A stretch of DNA of 26,820 bases from a virus. The stretch is from IMG/VR virus record IMGVR_UViG_3300028925_008888, positions 1 to 26,820 of that record; one strand, written 5' to 3'. Under the pieces are notes generated by a model that worked only from the letters and a program-made list of their open reading frames with translations, was not told the origin of the DNA and made no database searches. Position numbers and translations under genes: made by a program. This document shows, one piece after another, positions 5,755 through 13,882 of the stretch (position 1 is its first letter; the number at the start of each line of letters is the position of its first letter).

Positions 5755-6075
5755 ATGCAGGTTATGCAACCTTTTCTTGCAGGCAGCAACCCAATTAATG
5801 CGTTCAACGAACTCGACGCGACGATCAAAAATAACACGGTTACTAGTGCAGAGAATATGGCTGTGCCGTCTGGTGCTAAAGTATGTCTGTTGATATCTGA
5901 CGCTGACGTTTGGTATAGCTGCGCTGGCACAGCCGCAGTCCCAACAGATGATTCCGGCTCAAGTAGTTATCTGCCGGCTGACACAGAAATAGGTTTGGCG
6001 GTTGAGACTGTGTCTGCAATAAATCTGATTTCTGTGTCTGGTACGGCGCACGTTGCAGGGCGTTTCTGGAGATGA
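5755..6075 (+). CDS. Small beta-rich virion-associated protein (106 aa)
   Basis: AAAGGA seven bases upstream supports the ATG. The product has many short strand-like segments rich in Ser, Thr, Ala and Val. Examples are SGAKVCLLISDADVWYSC and, at the end, INLISVSGTAHVAGRFWR. This resembles small phage head-decoration or head-fibre proteins, but no named family is recognised. It is the first gene of the late operon and overlaps the next gene by four bases (ATGA). A structural role is inferred from context. Confidence 0.6.
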   Translation: MQVMQPFLAGSNPINAFNELDATIKNNTVTSAENMAVPSGAKVCLLISDADVWYSCAGTAAVPTDDSGSSSYLPADTEIGLAVETVSAINLISVSGTAHVAGRFWR

Positions 6076-6383
6076 AACGAATCTTTGTCAACCCTTGGCG
6101 TAATGACACTGAACACAGGTCATTCTCTCAGAATGCTGGTAGCGACATCATTTATCGGGTTGATTTTAGCAAGTGTGCCAGCTCAAGAGGGACATCTGTT
6201 TCAAGTGTGGCCTGGACAGGTGACTCATCACTTACAATATCTGACAAGACAGTCACCAGTAATGTTGCAGACGGTACAGTCACCGGCACGAGTTCCTGTA
6301 GCGGAACAATAAAAGTCACCGCGACCTTTGCTGATGGTGACAAAGAAATACAGCGTCTAAGCATAGTGGTGGACGATAAATGA
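6072..6383 (+). CDS. Putative Ig-like beta-sandwich virion protein (103 aa)
   Basis: The ATGA overlap with the previous gene fixes the start. After a short N-terminus the sequence alternates strands and turns as in bacterial Ig-like domains. VAWTGDSSLTIS is followed by VTSNVADGTVTG, then GTIKVTATFADGDKEIQRLSIVV, which is the usual order of the last strands in Big-type repeats. Such domains often decorate capsids or tails and bind surfaces weakly. The pairing with the preceding small protein suggests the two act together on the virion. No family hit is claimed. Confidence 0.6.
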   Translation: MKRIFVNPWRNDTEHRSFSQNAGSDIIYRVDFSKCASSRGTSVSSVAWTGDSSLTISDKTVTSNVADGTVTGTSSCSGTIKVTATFADGDKEIQRLSIVVDDK

Positions 6384-6493
6384 GCAAAGGCACTCGACCA
6401 AGGAAGGTCAACAAATCCACTTATAAAAGCAATAAGACATCAAAGAGCAAGGGCAATGGCAGCGACACGCGCACAACTAAACCGCAAAGTTAG
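6380..6493 (+). CDS. Possible small basic protein (37 aa)
   Basis: The ATG overlaps the previous stop (ATGA). The frame runs 37 codons and reads into the terminase small-subunit gene. The product is strongly basic and Ser/Thr/Lys-rich (GTRPRKVNKSTYKSNKTS), like tiny nucleic-acid-binding proteins, but low complexity and the lack of a good ribosome binding site leave it doubtful. It fills the only gap between the beta-rich pair and terminase. Confidence 0.35.
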   Translation: MSKGTRPRKVNKSTYKSNKTSKSKGNGSDTRTTKPQS

Positions 6494-6752
6494 AAAAGAC
6501 GCGCTCAGAGAGCAGTTGCAAGCGCAGGGTCACGTTCAGCATGTCGTTGATATATTACATCTGCTTGGCGATCCAAACGCTGTTTTAGAGGAAGAGATGC
6601 TAGAACGCTACAAGGTGGTATTAAATGCCAAGTTTAAGCTAATTAGTAAGTATCTAGGTGATGATAAATCAATCGAAGTCACGGGAGATCCAGAGTCGCC
6701 ATTGTTGACAGGAATAGCCATTGAGTTCATTGGTAACAACACAGATACCTGA
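6456..6752 (+). CDS. Terminase small subunit (putative)
   Basis: The 98-residue product is mostly helical: MAATRAQLNRKVRKDALREQL, a second helix with HVQHVVDILHLL, and LEEEMLERYKVVLNAKFKLISKYLGD. It ends in a flexible tail before TerL. Small terminases recognise the packaging site and form a ring that feeds DNA to the large subunit. Identification rests on size, helix content, the KFKLISKYL...V.GDPE ending typical of these proteins, and the 32-base overlap with the large subunit. AAGGGC precedes the ATG. It is shorter than P22 gp3 (162 residues), so the recognition domain probably differs. Confidence 0.68.
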   Translation: MAATRAQLNRKVRKDALREQLQAQGHVQHVVDILHLLGDPNAVLEEEMLERYKVVLNAKFKLISKYLGDDKSIEVTGDPESPLLTGIAIEFIGNNTDT

Positions 6753-7971
6753 AGTCTTTCGGCCCCTGTTTGAGCCGCATCGGTACAAAGTTTATTGGGG
6801 TGGTCGAGGCGGCGCTAAATCCTGGGCCTTTGCAGATGCTTTGCTCATACAGGCTGCACAACGACCGCTGCGGATTCTCTGCGCTAGAGAGATGCAGAGA
6901 TCAATCAAGGACTCTGTTCACTCTTTGTTGAAGGATAGGATTAACGCATTAAGTCTGTCTGGTCATTATGAGGTATTGCAGAACGAGATAAGAGGCGGCA
7001 ACGGATCATCAATAATTTTTGCTGGCCTATGGTCAAATCCTGAGTCCTTGAAGTCTGTTGAAGGCGTTGACATCTGCTGGATCGAAGAGGCTAACACGGT
7101 CAGCGAGTCGAGTTGGTCAACACTGATCCCAACGATCCGAAAGAAAGGCTCAGAGATATGGGTAAGTTTTAACCCTAAGTTGAAGACTGATCCAGCCTAT
7201 CGACGCTTTGTCTTGAATCCACCTGAAGGCGCAGTTGTCAAGAAGGTCTCATGGCGTGATAACCCTTGGCTAACGGATGTGCTGATCTCTGAGATGGAAC
7301 ACTTGAAAACAAGCGATTACGATGAGTATCAACACGTATGGGAAGGCGAACTGAAGAATTTTGCTGACGGTGCTATTTATGCCAATCAGTTGAAGTCAGC
7401 TAGAGACCAGGGGCGTATTACGAAAGTGCCGATTGAGTCTGTGCCTGTCCATACGTTTTGGGATTTGGGAAGAAACGACTCCACAGCAATATGGTTTATG
7501 CAACGCATAGGCTTGCAGAATCGGTTCATTGATTACTATGAACATCGGTTAGTCGATCTTGATCACTACGCCAAAATCCTCAAGGACAAGGGTTACCTCT
7601 ATGGTGAGCATTACTTGCCACATGACGTTGAAGTCATTGTCCTAGGTGCAAGTAATCGATCCAGAAAGGTCATGTTAGAGGATATGGGCGTTTCACCGAT
7701 CGAAGTAGTGCCAAGAATAGCCAATTTGAACGAAGGCATCGAGGCAACCCGACAATCCTTTGCAAGCTGTTGGTTTGATGAGGATCGGTGTGAACAAGGC
7801 TTATCAGCATTAGCTAACTATCAGTATGTGTTCGACGAAAAGTTTGACACATTCCGACAAGTACCACTTCATAACTGGGCATCCAACGGTGCTGATGCGT
7901 TCAGACAGTTCGCGCAAGGCTTCACAGCAGACGATAAACATAAACCAATAGAATTCAAAACAGAATGGTAA
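6721..7971 (+). CDS. terL: Terminase large subunit (PBSX/Terminase_3 type)
   Basis: The 416-residue product has both enzyme domains. The N-terminal ATPase has Walker A GGRGGAKS (27-34), Walker B VDICWIEEA (116-124, glutamate pair as catalytic carboxylate) and coupling motif WVSFNP (147-152). The C-terminal RNase H-like nuclease shows FWDLGRNDSTA (D248), PHDVE (D302) and NGADAFRQ (D392). It is the motor that packages DNA into proheads and cuts concatemers. The start is TTG with AGGA seven bases upstream; no ATG lies before the Walker A region, so a rare start codon is forced. The gene overlaps the small subunit upstream and the portal downstream by seven bases. Confidence 0.95.
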   Translation: MSSLVTTQIPEVFRPLFEPHRYKVYWGGRGGAKSWAFADALLIQAAQRPLRILCAREMQRSIKDSVHSLLKDRINALSLSGHYEVLQNEIRGGNGSSIIFAGLWSNPESLKSVEGVDICWIEEANTVSESSWSTLIPTIRKKGSEIWVSFNPKLKTDPAYRRFVLNPPEGAVVKKVSWRDNPWLTDVLISEMEHLKTSDYDEYQHVWEGELKNFADGAIYANQLKSARDQGRITKVPIESVPVHTFWDLGRNDSTAIWFMQRIGLQNRFIDYYEHRLVDLDHYAKILKDKGYLYGEHYLPHDVEVIVLGASNRSRKVMLEDMGVSPIEVVPRIANLNEGIEATRQSFASCWFDEDRCEQGLSALANYQYVFDEKFDTFRQVPLHNWASNGADAFRQFAQGFTADDKHKPIEFKTEW

Positions 7972-9911
7972 GAAAGCCTAAGCAGCGAGATACGATTATT
8001 ACTGAAGCCCTTGAGCGATTTGATCGTTCTGAATCAGCCGAGCATCACAACCGTGAAATGTGGCTAGAAGACATGCGTTTTGTTCACGATGAAGATTCGC
8101 AATGGACTCAGGAATCGAAGGATAAACGTAAGGGCCGCCCATGTATGACCTTTGACAAGGTGTCGCAAGCGATTGACTCCATGATTGGTGATCAGCTTAT
8201 CAACTCGCCATCCATCAAAATACGTGGCTTTGAAGACGATGATGCCGACACGGCGGAGATATACACGGGCTTGATACGCTCAATTCTAAATAAGCAAGAA
8301 GCCGACAGAGCGCAGAAGACAGCCTATAAACACGCTGTAACAGGTGGTTTCGGGGTCATGCGAATCCTTAACGATTACGCCGATGATGAGTGTTTCGATC
8401 AAGACATCATGTTGAAGGCGGTTGAAAACCCATGTTCTGTTTACTGGGATGCAGATGCAAAGTTAGTGACGAAAGAGGACGGTATGTTCTTCTTTATTGT
8501 TGACGATATGCCAAAGGCCGAGTTTGAACGTGCTTACCCAAAAGCCTCCGTCACGCAATCAGACAAATTTTCAGGTGTGGGTGATAGCAGCCAATGGTTC
8601 GGCAAAGATAACATCCGAGTAGCAGAGTATTTTCGCAAAGTGCCAAAGAAGCGCACCATCTATCAATTGGCTGATGGTTCTGTTGTTGACGAACCGCCGG
8701 AACTCGATCCAATGGGTCAAGTTCCTGAATTTAGAGCAAGAGAAGTTGACGGATTCAAGATTGAGATATTCAAAATCACTGGCTCAGAAGTCCTGGAAGA
8801 AAGTGAATGGACGGGTAAGTATCTGCCGATTGTTCCGGTCTTTGGCAAGGTTATTAATATCAACGGTGAGTTCAAATATCGTGGAGCTGTCAGAAAAGCG
8901 AAAGACGCGCAGCGAACATACAACATGGAACGATCGAATTACATTGAGACAGTGGCGCTACAGCCTAAACAACCTTACTTAGTCACAGGTGCAATGCTCA
9001 AGGGCCATGAGAAGCAATGGTCAGAGATGAATACCTCTAATCGACCAGCTCTTACCTACAACTTAGATCAAGGCATGAGGCCCACAAGAGAATCGCCGCA
9101 GATGGCACCACAGGGCTTGCTAACGGGTCTACAGATATCCTCCGACGACATTAAGTCAGCGACAGGTAAATATGATGCTTCGCTAGGCGCACGATCCAAT
9201 GAAACGTCCGGTGTTGCCATACAAGCTCGAAAAGCTGAAGGCGATGTTGGGTCTTATGAATACATTGATGAGCTTGTTAGCGCCCTGGAATACGCCGGTC
9301 GCATCATGATAGATCTTATTCCAAAAATCTATGATACGCAGCGACAGATTCGTATTTTAGGCGATGACGATAGCGAAAAAGTCATGCAAATCAATAAAGC
9401 TAAACGTGACCTAATCACAGGTGAAATCGTTACTCAAAACGATCTAAGTCGCGGCAAGTATGACGTTGTGGTTGATACGGGTGCCTCATACGCAACTAAG
9501 CGCATCGAGACAGCATCTCAGTTAAGCGCGGTCATGGCTCAGAACCCACAATTAGGCATGCTTGGCGCTGACATGTGGGCTAAGTCGCTCGATTTGGTTG
9601 GTGCTGATGAGTTCATCAAGCGTGTTAGAGCAATGTTAATCAAGCAGGGTATTGCAAAACCGACAGAGGAAGAGCAAGCCGAGATGCCGCAGCCAAATCA
9701 GCAGCAAGTGCAGATGCAACAAGCTCACATGCAGTTAGAAATGGCAGCGAAAGAAGCCGATATCAAAGAAACTAACTCTAAAGCAGATCTAAATTCTGCT
9801 AAGGCGATGATGGAACAGGCTGAGATGAGCGTAATAGCCGGTGAACAAGCGCAATTAAAACAGCAGGTTCAGCAGTTAGCAGCAGCACTACAAAGCATGC
9901 AGCCTCTTTAA
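7965..9911 (+). CDS. Portal protein, P22 gp1-like
   Basis: The 648-residue product opens with the features of P22-type portals. These are an N-terminal helical wing with ERFDRSESAEHHNREMWLED, SQAIDSMIGDQLINSP and NKQEADRAQKTAYKHAVTGGF, followed by SSDDIKSATGKYDASLGARSNETSGVAIQ, the conserved NExSG stem-tunnel region. The C-terminal 80 residues are Gln/Ala/Met-rich helix (from about residue 560), resembling a short barrel or tail. P22 gp1 has 725 residues, so the barrel is shorter here. Twelve copies form the vertex through which DNA enters and leaves. A terminator follows the gene. Confidence 0.93.
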   Translation: MVRKPKQRDTIITEALERFDRSESAEHHNREMWLEDMRFVHDEDSQWTQESKDKRKGRPCMTFDKVSQAIDSMIGDQLINSPSIKIRGFEDDDADTAEIYTGLIRSILNKQEADRAQKTAYKHAVTGGFGVMRILNDYADDECFDQDIMLKAVENPCSVYWDADAKLVTKEDGMFFFIVDDMPKAEFERAYPKASVTQSDKFSGVGDSSQWFGKDNIRVAEYFRKVPKKRTIYQLADGSVVDEPPELDPMGQVPEFRAREVDGFKIEIFKITGSEVLEESEWTGKYLPIVPVFGKVININGEFKYRGAVRKAKDAQRTYNMERSNYIETVALQPKQPYLVTGAMLKGHEKQWSEMNTSNRPALTYNLDQGMRPTRESPQMAPQGLLTGLQISSDDIKSATGKYDASLGARSNETSGVAIQARKAEGDVGSYEYIDELVSALEYAGRIMIDLIPKIYDTQRQIRILGDDDSEKVMQINKAKRDLITGEIVTQNDLSRGKYDVVVDTGASYATKRIETASQLSAVMAQNPQLGMLGADMWAKSLDLVGADEFIKRVRAMLIKQGIAKPTEEEQAEMPQPNQQQVQMQQAHMQLEMAAKEADIKETNSKADLNSAKAMMEQAEMSVIAGEQAQLKQQVQQLAAALQSMQPL

Positions 9912-9943
9912 CTCGTTCAATAAACGCATTTAAGTAAAACCCT

Positions 9944-9967
9944 AAGCCGCTTAATTGCGGTTTTTTT
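9944..9967 (+). terminator. Intrinsic terminator between portal and scaffold genes
   Basis: GCCGC (9946-9950) pairs with GCGGT (9957-9961) over a TTAATT loop, with AA upstream facing a T7 run. It stands inside the virion operon and may attenuate upstream terminase/portal message relative to scaffold and coat, or mark a separate downstream transcription unit. The stem is short, so efficiency may be partial. Confidence 0.7.
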
Positions 9968-9974
9968 ATGCCTA

Positions 9975-9992
9975 CTCGTTGGCTCTAACGAG
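9975..9992 (+). promoter_or_regulatory. Hairpin in the scaffold gene leader
   Basis: CTCGTT (9975-9980) pairs perfectly with AACGAG (9987-9992) over a six-base loop, ten bases before the scaffold SD (GGAG, 10003-10006). It could protect the 5-prime end of the scaffold-coat message or tune translation. No promoter is evident between this hairpin and the terminator. Confidence 0.4.
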
Positions 9993-10016
9993 GAACAATC
10001 GTGGAGAACGATACTC

Positions 10017-10865
10017 ATGTCAGATGAAGAAGCAACCGAAGTAGTGGTTGAGGATACTCCTGTATCTACGGAAGGTGGATCAGCCGTTGAAGAGATCACA
10101 CAAGAAGCCAATGCTGAACAGGCAGAGGTATCCGATGAACCGCAAGCGGAATCGGACGGTGAAGATACTACCGAGGATAAAGAGGTCAAACGCAACTCTG
10201 TCCAGAAACGTATTAAACAACTCACATCGCAAAAACGTGAGATGACTGAAAAGCTGGATGCACAAGAACGTATGCTTCAGCAATTCAGGACACAGAACAC
10301 TAACGAGGCACCAATATCACGGCCTAATTTAGAGCAGTTCGATTATGACGAACAACGCTTTAATGCTGCTGTGGATGAATACAATCAGAAGAGTACGCAA
10401 CGCACTATTCACCAAGCGTTAGCCGAGCAACAACGGTTTCAGACAGAAGCAGTACGTCAGGAATCGAATCGGTTAGCGGTTGAGCAGTTCTCAGAGAAAT
10501 CTAATGAATTTGCAATTGAGCATGCTGACTATTTTGAAAAGGTTCAGTCTCCGAATTTCGTCGCGGCGTTTAAGTCTGCTCCGGTGTTGCAAAAAGCAGC
10601 ACTTCAGACAGACAACGCCCCAGCGGTACTGTATCACCTAGCTCAAAACCCTGATTTAGCCCAAGAACTCCGAATGTCAGACGAGTTCACAGCAGCAATG
10701 CAAATAGGCCGTATTTCGGAAAAGCTAGGTTCTCCCGTTCTTGCAAAAACAAACTCAAATGCGCCCACCCCCATTAGGCCCGTAGGCAATACCGCATCGG
10801 TCAATAAAGACCCTAGCGATATGTCACCGGACGAATATGCGCGGCACAGGGGCTATAAAAAATAG
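10017..10865 (+). CDS. Scaffolding protein, P22 gp8-like
   Basis: The 282-residue product, immediately before the coat gene, matches scaffolds in build. It has a very acidic disordered N-terminus (about residues 1-58) and a long helical, Gln/Glu-rich middle (SVQKRIKQLTSQKREM onward, with a coiled-coil pattern). It ends in a short basic C-terminus (YARHRGYKK), corresponding to the helix-turn-helix by which P22 scaffold binds coat. Scaffolds direct prohead assembly and then leave. P22 gp8 has 303 residues. GGAG ten bases upstream fixes the start. Function is inferred from position, length and charge pattern. Confidence 0.85.
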   Translation: MSDEEATEVVVEDTPVSTEGGSAVEEITQEANAEQAEVSDEPQAESDGEDTTEDKEVKRNSVQKRIKQLTSQKREMTEKLDAQERMLQQFRTQNTNEAPISRPNLEQFDYDEQRFNAAVDEYNQKSTQRTIHQALAEQQRFQTEAVRQESNRLAVEQFSEKSNEFAIEHADYFEKVQSPNFVAAFKSAPVLQKAALQTDNAPAVLYHLAQNPDLAQELRMSDEFTAAMQIGRISEKLGSPVLAKTNSNAPTPIRPVGNTASVNKDPSDMSPDEYARHRGYKK

Positions 10866-10884
10866 TTAACAGGAATCCAAAACA

Positions 10885-12078
10885 ATGAGTAATACAATAC
10901 TAACCCCTTCGGTTATTACAAAAGAAGCACTTGCAATACTGCACCAGAAGCTGAACTTCATCGGCAACATCACCACTGAATATGATGATCGTTATGCGAA
11001 AGAAGGCGGCAAGATTGGTAACGATCTGAAGATTCGCCAGCCAAACGAATTTACCGTTCGTTCAGGCGCTGCACTGTCGGCGCAAGACGTTACAGAACAA
11101 GCCGTGACAATGACGGTAGACACGCAAAAAGGAGTCGATATCAATTTTAGCTCAGAAGAGCTAACGCTTCATATTGACGAGTTCAAAGATCGTTATATTG
11201 AACCAGCAATGTCTGTACTGGCTGCCACAATGGAATCAGACGCTTTGACGATGGTCAAAGACGTTTATAACTTTCACGATGGTGTCGGTGCGGGTATGAG
11301 CCTTTCAAATGCTAACTATGGTCGTAAACTTCTGGCGGATAGTTTAGCTCCAACGGGTATGCGATCAATGCTGCATAACACTCAAGGTGTTGTTGATTTT
11401 GTCTCTGATACTAAGGGCAACTTTAACGATCAGTCTGCAATTGCTAAACAATACCGCGAAGGTGCGCTAGGCCGTATCGCTGGCTTTGATCACTTTGAAA
11501 ACACGCTTGTTCCTGGTCACACCACGGGTACAGCAGTTGAAGGTGATACTTCGTACAACATCAACGGCGCGTCTCAGTCTGGGTCAGCAATAACGGTTGA
11601 TGGTGGCTCTACTACCTTCCTCAAAGGCGATATCATTAGCATCGCTGGCGTGTTTCGTGTTCACCCAGAAACTAAGGTGTCTACAGGCGTTTTACAGCAG
11701 TTTGTCATTACTGCTAATTCAGGTACTTCAGCCACAAGTTTAGCTATCTCACCGGCTATATCAGCGGCTGGTGGACGACAAAACGTCAGTGCTGTACCGG
11801 CTGATAACGCAGCGGTTAACAAAGTTGGTGGCGGCGCGAATGCTACGTGGCAAGAAACGTTGGCATTTCAGAAAGGCGCGTTTGCATTCGGTTCAGTTGA
11901 CCTTATCAAGCCTGACGGTGTGCATTTCTGTGCTCGTGAGGTTATGGATGGTCTATCAATGCGGATCATTCGTGACTACACCATCTCTGACGACAAGTTC
12001 CCATGTCGTATTGATGTGATGTACGGCTTTAAAGCCATTCGGCCACAGCTTGCTGCTCGTATCGGAATCAATTCCTAA
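10885..12078 (+). CDS. Major capsid (coat) protein, P22 gp5-like
   Basis: The 397-residue product has the P22 coat arrangement. The N-terminal arm with LTPSVITKEALAILHQKLNF is followed by the HK97 fold. A beta-rich insertion around residues 220-300 (VDGGSTTFLKGDIISIAGV and on to ISPAISAAGG) corresponds to the P22 I-domain. The C-terminal part ends SDDKFPCRIDVMYGFKAIRPQLAARI, a typical P22-coat ending. P22 gp5 has 430 residues. It forms the T=7 shell, which predicts a genome near 40 kb. AGGA stands about ten bases before the ATG. The stop is one base before the next start. Confidence 0.94.
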   Translation: MSNTILTPSVITKEALAILHQKLNFIGNITTEYDDRYAKEGGKIGNDLKIRQPNEFTVRSGAALSAQDVTEQAVTMTVDTQKGVDINFSSEELTLHIDEFKDRYIEPAMSVLAATMESDALTMVKDVYNFHDGVGAGMSLSNANYGRKLLADSLAPTGMRSMLHNTQGVVDFVSDTKGNFNDQSAIAKQYREGALGRIAGFDHFENTLVPGHTTGTAVEGDTSYNINGASQSGSAITVDGGSTTFLKGDIISIAGVFRVHPETKVSTGVLQQFVITANSGTSATSLAISPAISAAGGRQNVSAVPADNAAVNKVGGGANATWQETLAFQKGAFAFGSVDLIKPDGVHFCAREVMDGLSMRIIRDYTISDDKFPCRIDVMYGFKAIRPQLAARIGINS

Positions 12079-12079
12079 T

Positions 12080-12478
12080 ATGGCAACGGCTCAAGACGTT
12101 ATTGACCGCGCAACTTCACTCTTACGGGTGAGGTCTGCGGGTGTCAGTTTTGTGACTGATGATTCTTCAATGAATGGTGAGATATTCGCCATTCTTCAGA
12201 ATCTAATTGCTGAGTGGGCGGAGAGTGGAACGTTATCCATTCCCGCTCCTTCAGCGGCTACTGCAACGCTCGATGTCAGTGACGGTACGATTCGCGGGTT
12301 AGCTTATGGCCTTGCGATTGATGCTGCCTCTGCTTTCGGGCGTTCAGTAACACCAGAAGTTGTGATGGTTGCCTCAGAAACAAAAGACCAATTAGAGGCA
12401 AACAACGCAATCGAAATTTCAATCACGCATGAGCCTTTTTTAACCAGCTCATCGCGTTATAACGTGAACAGCGACTGA
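12080..12478 (+). CDS. Head-completion / tail accessory factor, P22 gp4-like
   Basis: The 132-residue product has the order and features of P22 gp4. MATAQDVIDRATSLLRV is followed by SMNGEIFAILQNLIAEWAE, where the alternating helices bind below the portal, and then a connecting segment with IRGLAYGLAIDAASAFG. It is shorter than gp4 (166 residues), whose C-terminal extension carries muralytic activity. The start at 12080 is used because it lies one base past the coat stop; an upstream in-frame ATG would run into the coat gene. gp4 is the first factor added after packaging. Confidence 0.9.
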   Translation: MATAQDVIDRATSLLRVRSAGVSFVTDDSSMNGEIFAILQNLIAEWAESGTLSIPAPSAATATLDVSDGTIRGLAYGLAIDAASAFGRSVTPEVVMVASETKDQLEANNAIEISITHEPFLTSSSRYNVNSD

Positions 12479-13878
12479 TGATTACACCTTTACCGCTTGA
12501 CACTAACTATCAGTCAACCCGTCTGCCGTCTGAATCACAGACGACCCTGAACTTGTTCCCTCACACAGGAAACGGATATAGACCATTCCCTGGGTTAAAG
12601 GTGTTCTCGCGATTTAACGCGCAGATTGAGGCGCTGGATGCGGCAGATGGCGGCTTGAATGCGGCTGATGGAACGCTTTTTACGGCGTATATAGCGGGTG
12701 GCAATGATCGCGGTCAAGCGTTAATGAGAGATGCGCTCTACGTGGTATCTGGGCCATCGTTGTTCAAAGTTGAGTCAGCGGGTAGCGGCTCATTCATTGG
12801 CGTAATAGAGGGGACAGTTCCTGTCACGATGGCGACCAATGGCACTCAGCTCATCATTGCTGCGGGTACTTACAAATATGTTTATACACTTGCTAATGGT
12901 CTTCAGGCAATTACTGATAGTGATTTAGATGATGCATATACCGTAGCCTATTTAGACTCACGCTTTATTTATGATCAGCCAGACGGTGAATTTGTCGCCT
13001 CTGACTTAAACGATGGAACGTCGATTGATCCGTTATATTTTGCGGAAGCCGAAGCCTTTCCAGACAATATATTAGCTGTTTATCCACTAAATCAGTTGAT
13101 TTACATGCTAGGTGAGACATCAACAGAGGTCTGGTATACATCCGGTGTTGGTGTGCCTCCATTAGATCGCCAGGCAGTGCTAGAGCATGGGCTAATGAGT
13201 CGGTATGCAGTGGACTCAATAGACGACAGTTTATATTTTGTTGACCATCACAGAAGGCCGGCAGTGGTCGAAGGCGCTCAATACTCTCCGCTGATTCTAT
13301 CAGGCTCGATGGCGGCTACTTGGGATGGATATCCCGAATCAGCAATGGACACAGTGAGGGTTGCTTGTTACTCGCACGAGCTTGAGAATTTCATTGATTT
13401 CATTTTTCCAAAAGTTGACAAGGTTTGGACATTTCACGAGCCTTCACGACAATGGTTTGAAAAAAGTCTTACTACATCCTCTGCGATTAGAGCGTTCGGA
13501 ACGACTCTGCTGGCTGGCACTAAGAACGCGACGATGTACGAGCTTGATGGCTTTGTAAATGATGAAGCTGTCGTTGAGCGTACAAAAGACACGGGCCTGA
13601 TTAACGCCGAAACATTTGGTGCTCCTGGTCGATCCATGACACTCAACAGCTTATACATTGCGTATGACGCGCCAAGTGAAGTAACGGTACATGTCTATTT
13701 CTCTAAAGACCTGATTGAATTTAAAAATCCGCGCACATTTACCTTATCGGGAAATGGCAGAAAAAAACTTACTTCCTTTGGCATGTTCAATGAAGGAATT
13801 ATCAGAATCGTAACTTACGCAACGACAAAACTTGATATTTTAAGTGTGTCGGCTGACGTTGAATTTTTGGATGAATAA
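12478..13878 (+). CDS. Packaged-DNA stabilisation protein, P22 gp10-like
   Basis: The 466-residue product nearly equals P22 gp10 (472). The N-terminus (PLPLDTNYQSTRLPSESQTT, LNLFPHTGNGYRPFPGLKVF) and the repeated beta-propeller-like strands (e.g. RGQALMRDALYVVSGPSLFKV, YMLGETSTEVWYTSG, DDSLYFVDHHRRPAVVEG) are characteristic. The C-terminus is a beta-sandwich-like segment. gp10 plugs the tail hub beneath gp4 and holds packaged DNA in. The ATG overlaps the gp4-like stop by one base (TGATG). Confidence 0.9.
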   Translation: MITPLPLDTNYQSTRLPSESQTTLNLFPHTGNGYRPFPGLKVFSRFNAQIEALDAADGGLNAADGTLFTAYIAGGNDRGQALMRDALYVVSGPSLFKVESAGSGSFIGVIEGTVPVTMATNGTQLIIAAGTYKYVYTLANGLQAITDSDLDDAYTVAYLDSRFIYDQPDGEFVASDLNDGTSIDPLYFAEAEAFPDNILAVYPLNQLIYMLGETSTEVWYTSGVGVPPLDRQAVLEHGLMSRYAVDSIDDSLYFVDHHRRPAVVEGAQYSPLILSGSMAATWDGYPESAMDTVRVACYSHELENFIDFIFPKVDKVWTFHEPSRQWFEKSLTTSSAIRAFGTTLLAGTKNATMYELDGFVNDEAVVERTKDTGLINAETFGAPGRSMTLNSLYIAYDAPSEVTVHVYFSKDLIEFKNPRTFTLSGNGRKKLTSFGMFNEGIIRIVTYATTKLDILSVSADVEFLDE

Positions 13879-13882
13879 ATAA

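Noticed and set aside
5567-5893. 108-codon rightward open frame across the leader
   Set aside because: It runs through the terminator and both hairpins, is low in complexity and overlaps the better-supported gene at 5755.
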